NCBI GenBank assembly: GCA_035582835.1
Contig: JAYKAV010001831.1
Span: forward strand, 752,373 to 816,372
Length of the DNA: 64,000 nucleotides
DNA from: Phoebastria nigripes
Lineage: Eukaryota > Chordata > Aves > Procellariiformes > Diomedeidae
Direction of reading: 5' to 3'
Of this stretch, positions 40,101-46,800 are shown in pieces. Made by a program: the position numbers and the translations under genes. Within the stretch, counting starts at the first letter, position 1. Each line of letters starts with the position of its first letter. The notes beneath the pieces are model-generated. The model ran no database searches. It was not told the DNA's origin and saw nothing but the letters and a program-made list of their open reading frames with translations.

Positions 40101-43100
40101 AAAAAACAACCAAACACAAACAAAAAAACCCAACCCAAAACAAAGAACAACAACCTCAAAACAAAGTTGCCACTCAACATATTAAATTGGCTGTTGTTGT
40201 AGAAAGAGACATTTTGGGATGTGCTGAAGTCCTTTCTCAAACAAAAATCACGAGATTTTATACAGTTATGAGCAGTGGTCCACAAGTATTTAGAGGCAAC
40301 TGTAAACTTCAATAATCTATCCACAATTAGCAAGACCATTGTCAACTTACAAAGGAAAATATTTACCAATGATGATGCTTTGCCTACTCTAGTAAAAAGT
40401 AAGTATTGGGTATTGTTATTTGTTTGAATATGTCAAAGAATGAGCAGTAGAAGAAAAACAACATTTCCAAAAATTTTAAGAACCATATAACACTAAGTTT
40501 GTAAGTTCATACTAATTTCGCTAATGTCAGGGAGAGAGATGAATTTGACCCCAGCAGAGCCAAAACAAGTGGATACTTTTAACTCTATATGCAGTTTTAA
40601 CATAAAAGTTGAAAATTACATGGTCTTCCAGTCTTGGTAAAAGATTAAGGCTGAGTGTAGAACCTGACAGTTCTTGCCATTTATTACTTTTCAAAAATAA
40701 TTCTATAGATACTAATAATTGCAGCAATTTGGCATCCGTTTTCAGGCCTTCTTAAGCACAGTACAAGACAAGATAAAAATGGTGATAGCATATATTCATA
40801 GGGATTTTGGAGGCATGCTGTTCTTGTAAGATTATTATTTTGAAAGCATTTGAGACACACTGCCCTGCATCTTCAAGTTTTGATCAGCTGCTTTTATGAA
40901 GATGGGTTGCATACAGATTTTAGAAAAGGAGAGGTCATGTTCATAGGAAACCCTCTCTCCCTCATAACCATTTTAGCTAGAATTCATGCAAACACACTGA
41001 AGTCCTGGATAAGAAAAACAAGTGGGAAAGAATGTCAAATATAGGGGAAAATCTGCTGAGAAATGTTGGACGTTATTATTGCAAGAGCAAAGGAAGATAA
41101 AGATGGAGAGGGAAACTGGGGAAAATGTGTTTTTTCATGCTTTCCATTTATCCTGTGCCTGTCCTGCCTTTGCAGGCTCTGGACAAAGACCACTTCATTT
41201 TCTGCATACAGTTCTGTCTTTGTGATTACTGGTCTTGTCTATTATAAGGATGAGTACTCTTAATCAGTACCAACAACATGATCATCACCAATGAGGAGAG
41301 AATTCCAGGAGGGAGCAGGCTATGCGTAAAACTGTAAGTGAAGAAGCATTAAAAAGTAATGGAACTCTTTGGATTGATTTCTTCCTTCCTCTTCTGTTGA
41401 AACATAGGGCTGGAGAAAACTTCAGCACATCCCTATTCAAACCACTTATGCTGAGGCCAGGTGAAATAAACCTCAACCATCCCTCACAGGTGTTTATCCA
41501 ACTTTGTCAAAACTTTCAGTGAAGGAGATTATGCAGGGGTGGGTTTTTTTGGTAGCCTGTTCTAGCAATTCATTACCTGAAGCGTAAGAAAGTTCTTCCA
41601 AATATTCCCTTAGTTTTTTGCACAGTGAGTTACGTTGATTTTCTCTTGTCCTTTGTTAGACATGGAGAACCAACTGTTCATCCATCTCTTTATAAACCAA
41701 CATATGTGATACAGACAGTTATGATTGAATGCTCTCACAAAACAGAGAAAATATTGACATTTGGAAGAATATTCTCACTAATAATACTTTGGTAAAAATA
41801 TATATTTGAAATGCTGAACACTTTGCCCTTAGTTTTCTCTCTTCTAGATAAACAAGCCTAACTCATTCAGTCTTTCTTCATAGATCACTTTCCTCAGCCC
41901 TTATCAGGCTTGTCGCTTCTCTGTGCACTGTCTGCATCTGTCAGACTTCCTGTACTCAAGATTCTCAGAGGCCTCACCAATACCAAGTTGAATTAAAAAA
42001 AAAAAAAAAATCTGTATAAATACACAAACATACACCTCTATGCATCTCCTTTATTCTAGATTGTTTTTGTCTGCTAGTACATGCCAGATTGTTTGCCTTT
42101 TTTTTTTTCTTTTTAAGAAAGAGGAGCATGTAATTAATTTGCATTTATTTTTTATTCCACTGTAATTCTAAAACTCTGTGTCCGTATTTTTATGACATTT
42201 TGACTTGTTTATGTAGGACTACTACTCTTATTTATCTGAGACAATTTGAATCCCATTCCTGGTATCTGTAATGCCTCCTCTTTTTTCTAAGTGCATTCTA
42301 TTTCACACCAACTTCTTAAAAAAGAAAAAAAAAAACACAACAAAAACTAGTAAGCCCCTGACAGATCTGGATGGGACCCACCCTTGAGATGTTTTCCTAT
42401 CTGACAATAAACGTTTTTGTCATTACTGGTGAATTATCTGTCAGCAGTACCAGTGGCAACTTTGCAACTCTGAAGGGAAGTTGTGGCACACTAAATTGTT
42501 GCCACTTTACAAAGCCGCCTTCTGTAAAGGAACACAAACAAAAGCATATTTTGGAGAATATCACTGTGTAATAAAAGTAATAAAAACATCTATGAACAAG
42601 GGCTAAATATGGCACACCAAAGTACTACATTCAGATTTTCACATTCTCCTGTATCTGTTCTTTCTTGCACAATAAGTGAAGAGGGAAAAACACTGGTCTT
42701 GCCTTTTCCCCACTTGCTGCCGCCTGCATTTTGACAATTCTTATGAAATTGATTTCCTCCTCTGTACTGCCTCAGGTTCACTGTGTGCTAGCTGTCAGCA
42801 CATGAGCTGCTGGGGAGCTCAGTGTCAAAGTTTGCAAGCACGTGAATCCCAGCATTGCCTTAGCCTCTTTCCCACTTCTTGGGTTTCCCTGATTTCAGAT
42901 AACAAAATGTTACTACAGATCGACTAGCTAGGTGGATTGCTACTTGCTGTATTTGTTCTACTAAAAAAGCAAATAAGTCCCTAACAATAAATGAAACCCT
43001 AAAAGGAAATATTACATATTCCATCTCCGGATGAACTCATCTTTCTGAAGTTAGTTGGGTGCAGTTAACCACTTCCTCACTTCCCCTTTTACCACTCAGA

Positions 43101-43539
43101 ATATCTGAAAGCCAAACGGAGGAAAACAGAAAAGCTACCCTAATTTAAAAAAAGTTGCCAGTTGCACCTCTTTTCGCAAGCCAGATGCAATTACAGTACT
43201 ACTACTCACCCATTCATCCTCATCTAGCAGCCTCCCCCACCCCCCCCACCCCTCCGCCCCCCGGGGTCTAAGACTGGTTTAGGGATTAAAGTTCCCAGGC
43301 AGAAGCAAAGCGAAGAAGTCCCTCAGGGCTCCAGCTGGAGGGCAGCTCCGGGCAAGGCATTCCTGGGGCAGGGGCAGGTGGAGGGAGCGGGGTGGTGGGA
43401 CGCGGCCCCTCGGCTGCCGGCCCCCAACAGCTTCACCCCCCTCCCGCAGGGAACAGAACTGCCTTCGGGATCTGGGTCTTCAAAGCAAGACAGAAAGGGG
43501 GCTTTCCTCACCTGTCAGCATCCAGTAGGAGGCAGCCAT
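985..43539 (-). CDS. ITGA1: Integrin alpha-1 (ITGA1), 5' eight coding exons of a gene that continues left of the window
   Basis: ITGA1 is the alpha subunit of the alpha1-beta1 integrin, a single-pass plasma-membrane receptor for collagens and laminin. Eight exons are visible on the minus strand, with coding parts 43512-43539, 15482-15602, 11147-11259, 10089-10165, 9882-9996, 9090-9217, 2873-3021 and 985-1135. All have AG acceptors and GT donors, phases match at every junction, and the sum is 882 bp. The product starts with a short signal peptide. It continues into N-terminal propeller sequence ([21 protein letters not shown]), the [10 protein letters not shown] cysteine segment, and the I domain with MIDAS residues in DGSNS, the TMTAL threonine and VTDGESHD. 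The match to human alpha-1 as I recall it is close throughout and better than to alpha-2, so identity is very secure. The end of the I domain, the rest of the propeller, the leg, the membrane helix and the tail lie outside the window. PELO is nested in intron 1. Confidence 0.96.
1136..2872 (-). other. ITGA1 intron 7
   Basis: This intron is about 1.7 kb. It contains an imperfect (ATTC)n microsatellite at 1333-1356. A more GC-rich patch at about 1540-1770 has no recognisable coding content. Confidence 0.8.
1333..1356. repeat. Imperfect (ATTC)n microsatellite
   Basis: Five ATTC units are interrupted by one ATT. It lies in ITGA1 intron 7. Confidence 0.85.
2873..3021 (-). CDS. ITGA1: ITGA1 coding exon 7: I domain middle, MIDAS threonine
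   Basis: This 149-bp exon begins [20 protein letters not shown] and ends with [16 protein letters not shown] and two bases of an Arg codon. The Thr in the GGTQTMTAL loop is the family's MIDAS threonine. Human alpha-1 (recalled) reads GENVTHEF where this has GQTVVHEF, so an N-glycosylation sequon present in human is absent here. The acceptor is GTGTTTCAG and the donor CAAG|GTGCGT. A roughly 6.1-kb intron separates it from exon 6. Confidence 0.97.
3022..9089 (-). other. ITGA1 intron 6
   Basis: This intron is about 6.1 kb of unique-looking AT-rich sequence. I see no open frame of convincing length, RNA gene or recent transposon. A few words resemble old CR1 ends (for example around 5320) but cannot be supported. 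Confidence 0.75.
9090..9217 (-). CDS. ITGA1: ITGA1 coding exon 6: start of the I (VWA) domain with the MIDAS DxSxS motif
   Basis: This 128-bp exon encodes (E)[20 protein letters not shown] followed by [27 protein letters not shown] is the DxSxS part of the metal-ion-dependent adhesion site that binds Mg2+ and the collagen glutamate. The hydrophobic strand LDIVIVLD precedes it, as in all integrin I domains. The acceptor is GTTGCAG, the donor CACAG|GTAACA, and the exon ends in phase 0. Confidence 0.97.
9218..9881 (-). other. ITGA1 intron 5
   Basis: This is 664 bp of AT-rich intron between the exon holding [10 protein letters not shown] and the first I-domain exon. I see nothing else in it. Confidence 0.85.
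9882..9996 (-). CDS. ITGA1: ITGA1 coding exon 5: cysteine segment [11 protein letters not shown] and linker to the I domain
   Basis: This 115-bp exon encodes [20 protein letters not shown] and then [18 protein letters not shown] plus one base of a Glu codon. The [14 protein letters not shown](I/V)C pattern is diagnostic of the alpha-1/alpha-2 propeller just before the inserted domain. The acceptor is TTAAAG|GCATG and the donor CAAG|GTATGC. A new NVS sequon is present (SNVSS). Confidence 0.95.
10089..10165 (-). CDS. ITGA1: ITGA1 coding exon 4: short propeller exon ([15 protein letters not shown])
   Basis: This 77-bp exon supplies the last two bases of a Val codon, then [20 protein letters not shown] and KGGFL, ending in phase 0. 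Human alpha-1, as I recall it, has about four more residues at the start (a VNTSI-type segment), so the bird exon looks shortened at its 5' end. The sequon NMT in KENMT is kept. The acceptor is CTACTTCAG and the donor CTG|GTAAGA. It is separated from exon 5 by an intron of only 92 bp, the shortest in the window. Confidence 0.93.
10166..11146 (-). other. ITGA1 intron 3
   Basis: This is 981 bp of AT-rich sequence with good splice signals at both ends. I see nothing else in it. Confidence 0.85.
11147..11259 (-). CDS. ITGA1: ITGA1 coding exon 3: propeller segment [10 protein letters not shown]
   Basis: This 113-bp exon completes the split Trp codon and encodes [20 protein letters not shown] followed by [17 protein letters not shown], plus one base of the next codon. 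VLIGSPL and GDVYKCP are typical FG-GAP (propeller repeat 1) motifs. Two cysteines (CPVG.. and ..PCIK) match the disulfide pair found in alpha-1. The acceptor is TTTGCAG and the donor is CCAG|GTATGA. Identity to human alpha-1 is high, with a one- to two-residue shortening around DNQS compared with my recollection of the human GRGESLP region. Confidence 0.95.
13139..14407 (+). mobile_element. CR1 LINE, 5'-truncated, with broken reverse transcriptase ORF and intact 3' end
   Basis: CR1 is the dominant non-LTR retrotransposon of birds. The copy begins within the reverse transcriptase domain ([20 protein letters not shown]) and shows [29 protein letters not shown] and FADDTKL, the last carrying the catalytic aspartates. 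It continues through [32 protein letters not shown] and [20 protein letters not shown], stopping after the usual C-terminal [14 protein letters not shown]. The 3' end carries the typical GGTTGGACTAGATGACCTC segment and the tail repeat ATTCTATG at 14385-14407. The 5' boundary is uncertain by about 15 bp, as in most truncated copies. The ORF has a nonsense codon at about 13349 (a Trp position) and frame changes near 13490, 13820 and 13862, so it is inactive. It lies in ITGA1 intron 2, antisense to the gene. Confidence 0.96.
13870..14313 (+). pseudogene. CR1 ORF2 C-terminal fragment, longest open stretch (147 codons)
   Basis: This is the longest uninterrupted reading frame in the CR1 copy. It contains the conserved C-terminal part of CR1 ORF2 after the reverse transcriptase ([47 protein letters not shown]). 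It is a remnant, not a host gene. The upstream frames are disrupted by a stop and by frameshifts. Confidence 0.9.
15482..15602 (-). CDS. ITGA1: ITGA1 coding exon 2: end of signal peptide and mature N-terminus
   Basis: This 121-bp exon encodes (A)LFHLVGSS, then [20 protein letters not shown] and [11 protein letters not shown] plus two bases of a Trp codon. The second part is nearly identical to the human alpha-1 mature N-terminus as I recall it and forms the first strand of the beta-propeller. The acceptor follows TTTTTCTTAAAG and the donor is ATG|GTAAGC. The residues before NVDVKN differ from human, as expected for a signal peptide end; cleavage probably falls after the GSS. The intron to exon 1 is about 27.9 kb. 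Confidence 0.95.
22730..22772. repeat. (AC)n / A-rich low-complexity tract
   Basis: A short (CA)n run passes into A-runs separated by single or paired C bases. This is simple sequence in ITGA1 intron 1. Confidence 0.8.
24890..24985 (+). repeat. Possible ancient CR1-type 3' tail
   Basis: The words GACCACAGTGGTCAT, AATCTGCC and CCATAAAAGAGCTGCC resemble, in order, the diverged end of old amniote CR1 elements (a GACCA..TGATCATCTAGTCTGACC-type tail). The match is poor and is called by eye only. Confidence 0.35.
27364..27393. repeat. (CTAAA)n short tandem repeat
   Basis: Units of CTAAA repeat about four times, bracketed by CCCTAAA and CCCCTAAA words. It resembles a degenerate telomere-like pattern but is short and isolated. 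Confidence 0.8.
34853..34858 (-). terminator. PELO: Candidate PELO polyadenylation signal AATAAA
   Basis: On the minus strand AATAAA lies about 335 bases past the PELO stop, followed by a T/GT-rich stretch (TGTCAGACTGTCTATTTCTG) some 20-40 bases on. An ATTAAA at 35138-35143, about 50 bases past the stop, is an alternative. Usage cannot be decided from sequence. Confidence 0.45.
35193..35624 (-). CDS. PELO: PELO coding exon 2 (residues 243-385 and stop)
   Basis: After a TTTTTTTACTCTAG acceptor the exon reads [20 protein letters not shown] and continues through [20 protein letters not shown] and [20 protein letters not shown] to [12 protein letters not shown] and a TGA stop. This is the eRF1 domain-3 fold that contacts HBS1L/ABCE1 in the family. 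The serine-rich acidic end is a plausible casein-kinase-type phosphorylation site, by analogy with mammals. Confidence 0.98.
   Translation of the reverse strand, partial: VHSSSGHKYALKEALCDPAVTSRLSDTKAAGEVKALDDFYKMLQHEPDRAFYGLKHVEKANEAMAIDTLLISDELFRHQDVATRARYVKLVDSVRENMGTVRIFSSLHVSGEQLGQLTGVAAILRFPVAELSDQEDESSSEED
35193..37594 (-). CDS. PELO: Pelota (PELO), mRNA surveillance and ribosome rescue factor; two coding exons
   Basis: Pelota (yeast Dom34) is an eRF1-like protein. With the GTPase HBS1L and with ABCE1 it recognises ribosomes stalled with an empty A site and splits them in no-go and non-stop mRNA decay. Exon 1 (36869-37594) gives 242 codons and exon 2 (35193-35624) gives 143 plus TGA, for a total of 385 aa, equal to the human length I recall. 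Domains by homology: N-terminal Sm-like decoding domain at about 1-130 ([23 protein letters not shown]), central domain at about 136-265 lacking the GGQ of eRF1 ([34 protein letters not shown]), and C-terminal domain at about 270-370. An acidic serine-rich tail ([12 protein letters not shown]) ends the protein. There are no disruptions. The gene lies in ITGA1 intron 1 on the same strand, as in mammals. Confidence 0.98.
35625..36868 (-). other. PELO: PELO intron with a 55-base assembly gap
   Basis: This 1.24-kb GT-AG intron separates the two PELO coding exons. It is AT-rich apart from a C/GC-rich island at about 36165-36260 that surrounds an unresolved N run. I see no other feature. Confidence 0.9.
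36184..36238. other. Assembly gap (55 N) flanked by C-runs
   Basis: The N run is preceded by seven C and followed by CCC and a GGCTCCGCCC word. The flanks suggest that a C-rich or GC-rich repeat stopped assembly, so the true length is unknown. Confidence 0.98.
36869..37594 (-). CDS. PELO: PELO coding exon 1 (residues 1-242)
   Basis: The exon starts at the ATG in GCCAGGATGAAG within a CpG island and ends [11 protein letters not shown] at a CAG|GTAAGG donor in phase 0. It is GC-rich compared with the surrounding intron. It encodes the N-terminal domain and almost all of the central domain. Conservation with mammalian pelota is near-complete across long runs such as [20 protein letters not shown]. 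Confidence 0.98.
37841..37850. promoter_or_regulatory. NRF1 site GCGCATGCGC (1 of 4)
   Basis: A perfect palindrome matching the NRF1 consensus YGCGCAYGCGCR core, about 250 bases upstream of the PELO ATG. Confidence 0.75.
37869..37878. promoter_or_regulatory. NRF1 site GCGCATGCGC (2 of 4)
   Basis: A perfect copy of the same palindrome, 28 bases from the first. Confidence 0.75.
37946..37955. promoter_or_regulatory. NRF1 site CGCATGCGCA (3 of 4)
   Basis: The core CGCATGCGCA lies within ACACGCATGCGCACG, a near-consensus NRF1 site. Confidence 0.65.
37994..38003. promoter_or_regulatory. NRF1 site GCGCATGCGC (4 of 4)
   Basis: A perfect palindrome. Half-sites ATGCGCA also occur near 37906 and 38013. 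Confidence 0.75.
38740..38940 (+). repeat. Ancient CR1/L3-like LINE fragment (sense)
   Basis: The words ATGAAGTTTGATGTTGACAA, ATGCAAGTAATATGCCTTG and, later, AAAAAGGACCTGAAC follow the order of the conserved FN(V/A)DKCKV.H..EKDLG-coding part of CR1/L3 reverse transcriptase ends. It is heavily mutated with no open frame. The call is by eye against remembered consensus. Confidence 0.5.
40095..40165. repeat. A/C-rich low-complexity tract
   Basis: A12 is followed by runs of A separated by C or CC for about 70 bases. This is simple sequence. Confidence 0.85.
41550..41992 (-). repeat. Ancient CR1/L3-type LINE fragment (antisense)
   Basis: The plus strand reads like the reverse complement of the C-terminal end of CR1/L3 ORF2. 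The words CTAGATAAACAAGCCTAACT, CAGTCTTTCTTCATAGATCA and GCTTCTCTGTGCACTGTCTG correspond in order to the segments encoding [15 protein letters not shown] and the upstream RVQRRAT region. The order and spacing match, but substitutions and small indels are numerous, with an AT-rich insert near 41.75 kb. It may extend to about 42.3 kb. Confidence 0.7.
42000..42012. repeat. Poly(A) run after the old LINE fragment
   Basis: An A-run immediately follows the antisense LINE fragment. It is low-complexity. Confidence 0.6.
43234..43266 (-). promoter_or_regulatory. G-quadruplex-type G tract at the 5' end of ITGA1 intron 1
   Basis: Read on the ITGA1 strand there are runs of G6 (or G4 after a C4), G4, G8 and G5 separated by one to four bases. 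This satisfies the usual G3+N1-7 quadruplex rule. It lies about 250 bases inside intron 1, at the downstream edge of the CpG island. Confidence 0.75.
43512..43539 (-). CDS. ITGA1: ITGA1 coding exon 1: start codon and first half of the signal peptide
   Basis: The exon has only 28 coding bases: ATG, then AASYWMLT, then one base (G) of a split Ala codon. The donor CAG|GTGAGG is close to consensus. The start lies in a good context (GGC before ATGG) inside a CpG island. Joined to exon 2, the N-terminus reads [18 protein letters not shown] followed by NVDVKN, which looks like a short signal peptide with its hydrophobic core spanning the splice junction. I chose this start because the phase (1) and donor fit exon 2 exactly, and because the island sits where a first exon upstream of PELO is expected. 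The sequence itself is too short to recognise by homology. A different first exon remains possible. Confidence 0.8.
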
Positions 43540-43645
43540 GCCTGGGCTCCTGCGAGCCCGGGGCCGGGAGCCCGGGCCGAGGGTAGGGGTGGCGGGAGCG
43601 GTCCTGCCGCCGGCGCGCCCGGCGGTGCTGCGCTGCGAGTGGAGT

Positions 43646-43690
43646 TCAGCGCTCTGCACCGCCCGTCCGCCTTGCAGCCGAGTTAGGCAT
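43646..43690 (-). other. Possible upstream ORF in the ITGA1 leader (14 codons)
   Basis: An ATG in AGGAAATGCC opens a 14-codon frame ending in TGA about 106 bases before the ITGA1 ATG. It matters only if transcription starts upstream of 43690. Confidence 0.4.
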
Positions 43691-43881
43691 TTCCTGTTTG
43701 TTATTCAGTCTTTACGTTGTTTCTTCGCATCAAGAAAAATTTAGCTTCCTCCCACCCACCCCCCGAAGACCTCTGAGCTTTGGAAACCTCCCCGTAAAGC
43801 TAGCCCAGCGCTAAGATGTACAAATAAAGCCAAATCTCCCCCGCCACGCTGCCGGCTGCAGCCCTCGGAGAGCACAGCAGA

Positions 43882-43891
43882 CCTTAAAGGG
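43882..43891 (-). promoter_or_regulatory. CArG-like element CCCTTTAAGG upstream of ITGA1
   Basis: The motif is one base away from the serum response factor consensus CC(A/T)6GG. It lies about 345 bases upstream of the ITGA1 start codon. As I recall, the alpha1 integrin promoter was reported to be controlled by SRF through a CArG-like box in smooth muscle. I could not verify that this is the same site. Confidence 0.55.
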
Positions 43892-46800
43892 ACATCTGCC
43901 TGCTCATAATTAATTAATAAGTGTCTCCCGCCGGCCAGCCCCCCTCCTAGTAGGGCAGGAGAGAGCTGGGCGTGCCCCACGGCCGCCTCTCTCGCCCTTC
44001 TCAGCAGGAGAAACACATCGTTGAGGTAGGGGGTGTGTTTGGCTGGACTTCTACATCACCCCTTAAAAACGCACTCTACGGCCGGTCATCTGCTTGCAGG
44101 AAGAAGCCAGCCACCCCCTCCCCATTCTCAGCGGCTCTGGGTATGCAGTAACTCTTCAGACAGTGAACGATTTTCTCGAGTCTTTGCGTCTCCCTGTGGT
44201 TTGCTGCGTAGAGGAAATACCAGACAACTGCCTTTGCCCTTACTGAACATTTGCATGGCATCCCCCCCGCCCCCCCCGCGCTTTCCCTGCCCCCTGAATG
44301 ACTTCGCTACTAAATAACTGATTAAATCGCAAAGGTAATAATCAGCCAGGTTCAGGCCTGTGAGTAGGGATTTTCAGGGTTCATTAAACACTCAGTAAAA
44401 GAGCAGCTTGCAGGACTTTTTCTTTTTGTGTTTACCGGAGTGATGCTCAGGTGGAGTGACATCCCTTCAGCAGTGTATGAGTTTTTGCGCTGGACCTGGT
44501 GAAAAATGATTTTGTTGTTCATAAAACAAGAGAACCCATAGTCCCTCAACCAAGAAAAAGAGAAATTAAAATACTCTATAAGGATTTGGAGATATTGGTG
44601 CTACTAGAAAAATCGCCCGTTTTTTCTTTGAATTGGAGCAAAGAATTTACTGAATAAGTGGAAGTTAGTGGAATTTTTGTAAGTTTCTCTGAGGCTAATA
44701 AACTACAGCTGTTAATCATCACTATAATAGTTAAATACATCTTCCAATTTCTGTCTTAATTTTATGAAAACACTTTGGGTGTACCTTTACTTGCAGATCT
44801 GTGGAAATTTTAGAAAATAGTGCATGATTTCAAAGCTGGGTTTAAGAGCAAAGGTCCTCTTTCGGTAATAATTTATGCATATGCGTGCCTTTACACATTA
44901 TAANATATGTTTAATTACCACAGTGGGACTACTCAAAGTTGATGAAATTAAGCATGTGTATAACTTTTGCTGAATGAGGATCTGAGCTCTGTTGGTACCA
45001 GTTTAAAAGATTAGACACATTTTTTCAGCTAAAGGTTTTATGCATAAAATTAAAGGAAACCAAAATGGCATTCAAATTAAAAGAAGACTGAGATTTTGGA
45101 AAAAGCTGTAATTTCATTTTTTGCATGTGAGTTGTATTACTACTGCCGGTTTCACCCCAGTTTCAAAGGTGGCAATAACTTCTTGTGTTTTATTTTTTTT
45201 TCTTTTTTAAACAAATCTTTGTATTCCCATTCTGTCACTATACTTCAATTAAATTCACATGGAAGAATTGAGCTTGCTTTCAAATCATAGTGAAGGATTT
45301 CTTTCTGTGATACAATTAATTACACCAGAGGAAGAAAGAGGGAAATGAAGGACTTTCACATGAATTAAAATAATCAGTTCAAATCTGTTTGAAGTATGTG
45401 TGATTTTTAGTACATATGCGGGGAATGTACATCATGCTGGAAAAGAAGACTTTTTGAGAATAAAAAGAAAGGTTCCTGATGTCGGGTTATTCCTAATTTC
45501 TTCCAAATTATTCCTGGTATTATTATTTATTAATTTATTTTTGTGGTAGTGTCCTATGCATCTTGCATCAGGCAATGTCAAAAGGAAGACATTAGAAAAG
45601 ATGAACTGCTGGACTGAGTTAGCATTTTGTGTTGATTTACATACATTCAAAAAAATAAAATATGTTACAGACTTACAGACCATTATTTATTTTGGAATGC
45701 CAAACTAATTCAGAAAAAAGCAAACTCCTATTGCTTGTAGAGTAGCTGCTGCATCTTTTCACAGTCTTTGTTGCTTTGGGTGCATTCATTCAGGCAACTG
45801 TTCATAACATAGCGCTAAATGCTCTTCTTGGAGTTTAAAGTTTTACACATTAGTAGTATGGAACACATGTATATTAAGCAGGAATCCTTAGATGAGGTGT
45901 GCTCAGGCCCAGAAGCAGTAATTAGGTAATTTCAATATCTGCATAACAAATATTAATTAGTTTCAGTGGATCATAGTATAGAAAATCATTACCTATAATG
46001 ATGAATAAAACAAAAAGGTGGAATTAGTTTAAAGATTATAATTGTTTTGCATATTCTTTTATGGCTTTCTAAAGTGTCACAGAATGCTGAGGAAGGATTT
46101 TTTTTTCTAGTGCTATAAATTAAACATGATTTGTCATTTCGAACTCTGCCTCCCAATTCAGTTTCAGCAAAGTATTTTAGAATATGCATTATGGATTAAG
46201 TACACTAGTAGTTCCATGGAATCTGATAGAAGTATTTGTGATTAAAGATTAATTTAAAGACTTTGAAGGATTAGACTTTGAAAAGACAACAAAAATTAAA
46301 AATATCAGGAAGACCCAATTCTTCTCCGTTCAAGTGGGTGTTATTCCTGCAAAAAACAGTGGAAATGCATTCTGTCCCAAAGGTGAGAGGTGAAGGAACA
46401 GGAACGAAAGCTTTTCAAATAGTTTCAAAGGCTGGCAGTCTTCTAAATAATGTGACTATAATGTACATAGAACTCATTTTTCGTGGAAATTGTTCTTCCA
46501 TTCTTATAGGGGATATGAGCAATTTTAATTTATTTTGATTGTTGGGTAAAAAGGATCTCTAACCTGTAGCACAAGAGAGCAGTAAGTAATGCAAGACTTT
46601 GACTTCAAATAACCAGAAGCATGCTTAACTTACTTCCATTAAAGGAATACTATGACAACATCAATAATTGTGAGAGAGATGTAACATGTTTCTCCAGTGT
46701 TCACTGTTGTTATACACTGTATTATGCACTGCTTGGAAAATACTACAGAGCTTGTTTGTATAGCTTCTAAGTGAAGATTTATCATTGAAAGCTCTTATTA

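Larger units (their letters stand above)
38561..43230 (-). other. ITGA1 intron 1, 5' part (between PELO promoter and ITGA1 exon 1)
   Basis: This is AT-rich intron with two stretches of old CR1/L3-like sequence (about 38.74-38.94 and 41.55-41.99 kb) and A/C-rich low-complexity tracts. I find no gene. Confidence 0.75.
43267..44300 (-). promoter_or_regulatory. ITGA1: ITGA1 CpG-island promoter and 5' UTR region
   Basis: GC- and CpG-rich DNA surrounds the first coding exon, densest at 43.38-43.68 kb, with further GC/C-rich patches up to about 44.28 kb. There is no convincing TATA box. A CArG-like motif lies at 43882-43891. A C7-G-C8 tract lies at 44262-44277. The transcription start is not determined. 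Confidence 0.7.

Noticed and set aside
43378..44317. Open frames of 60-100 codons on both strands over the ITGA1 CpG island
   Set aside because: High-GC artefacts with no domain. Only the 28-base exon 1 fits the gene by phase and donor.
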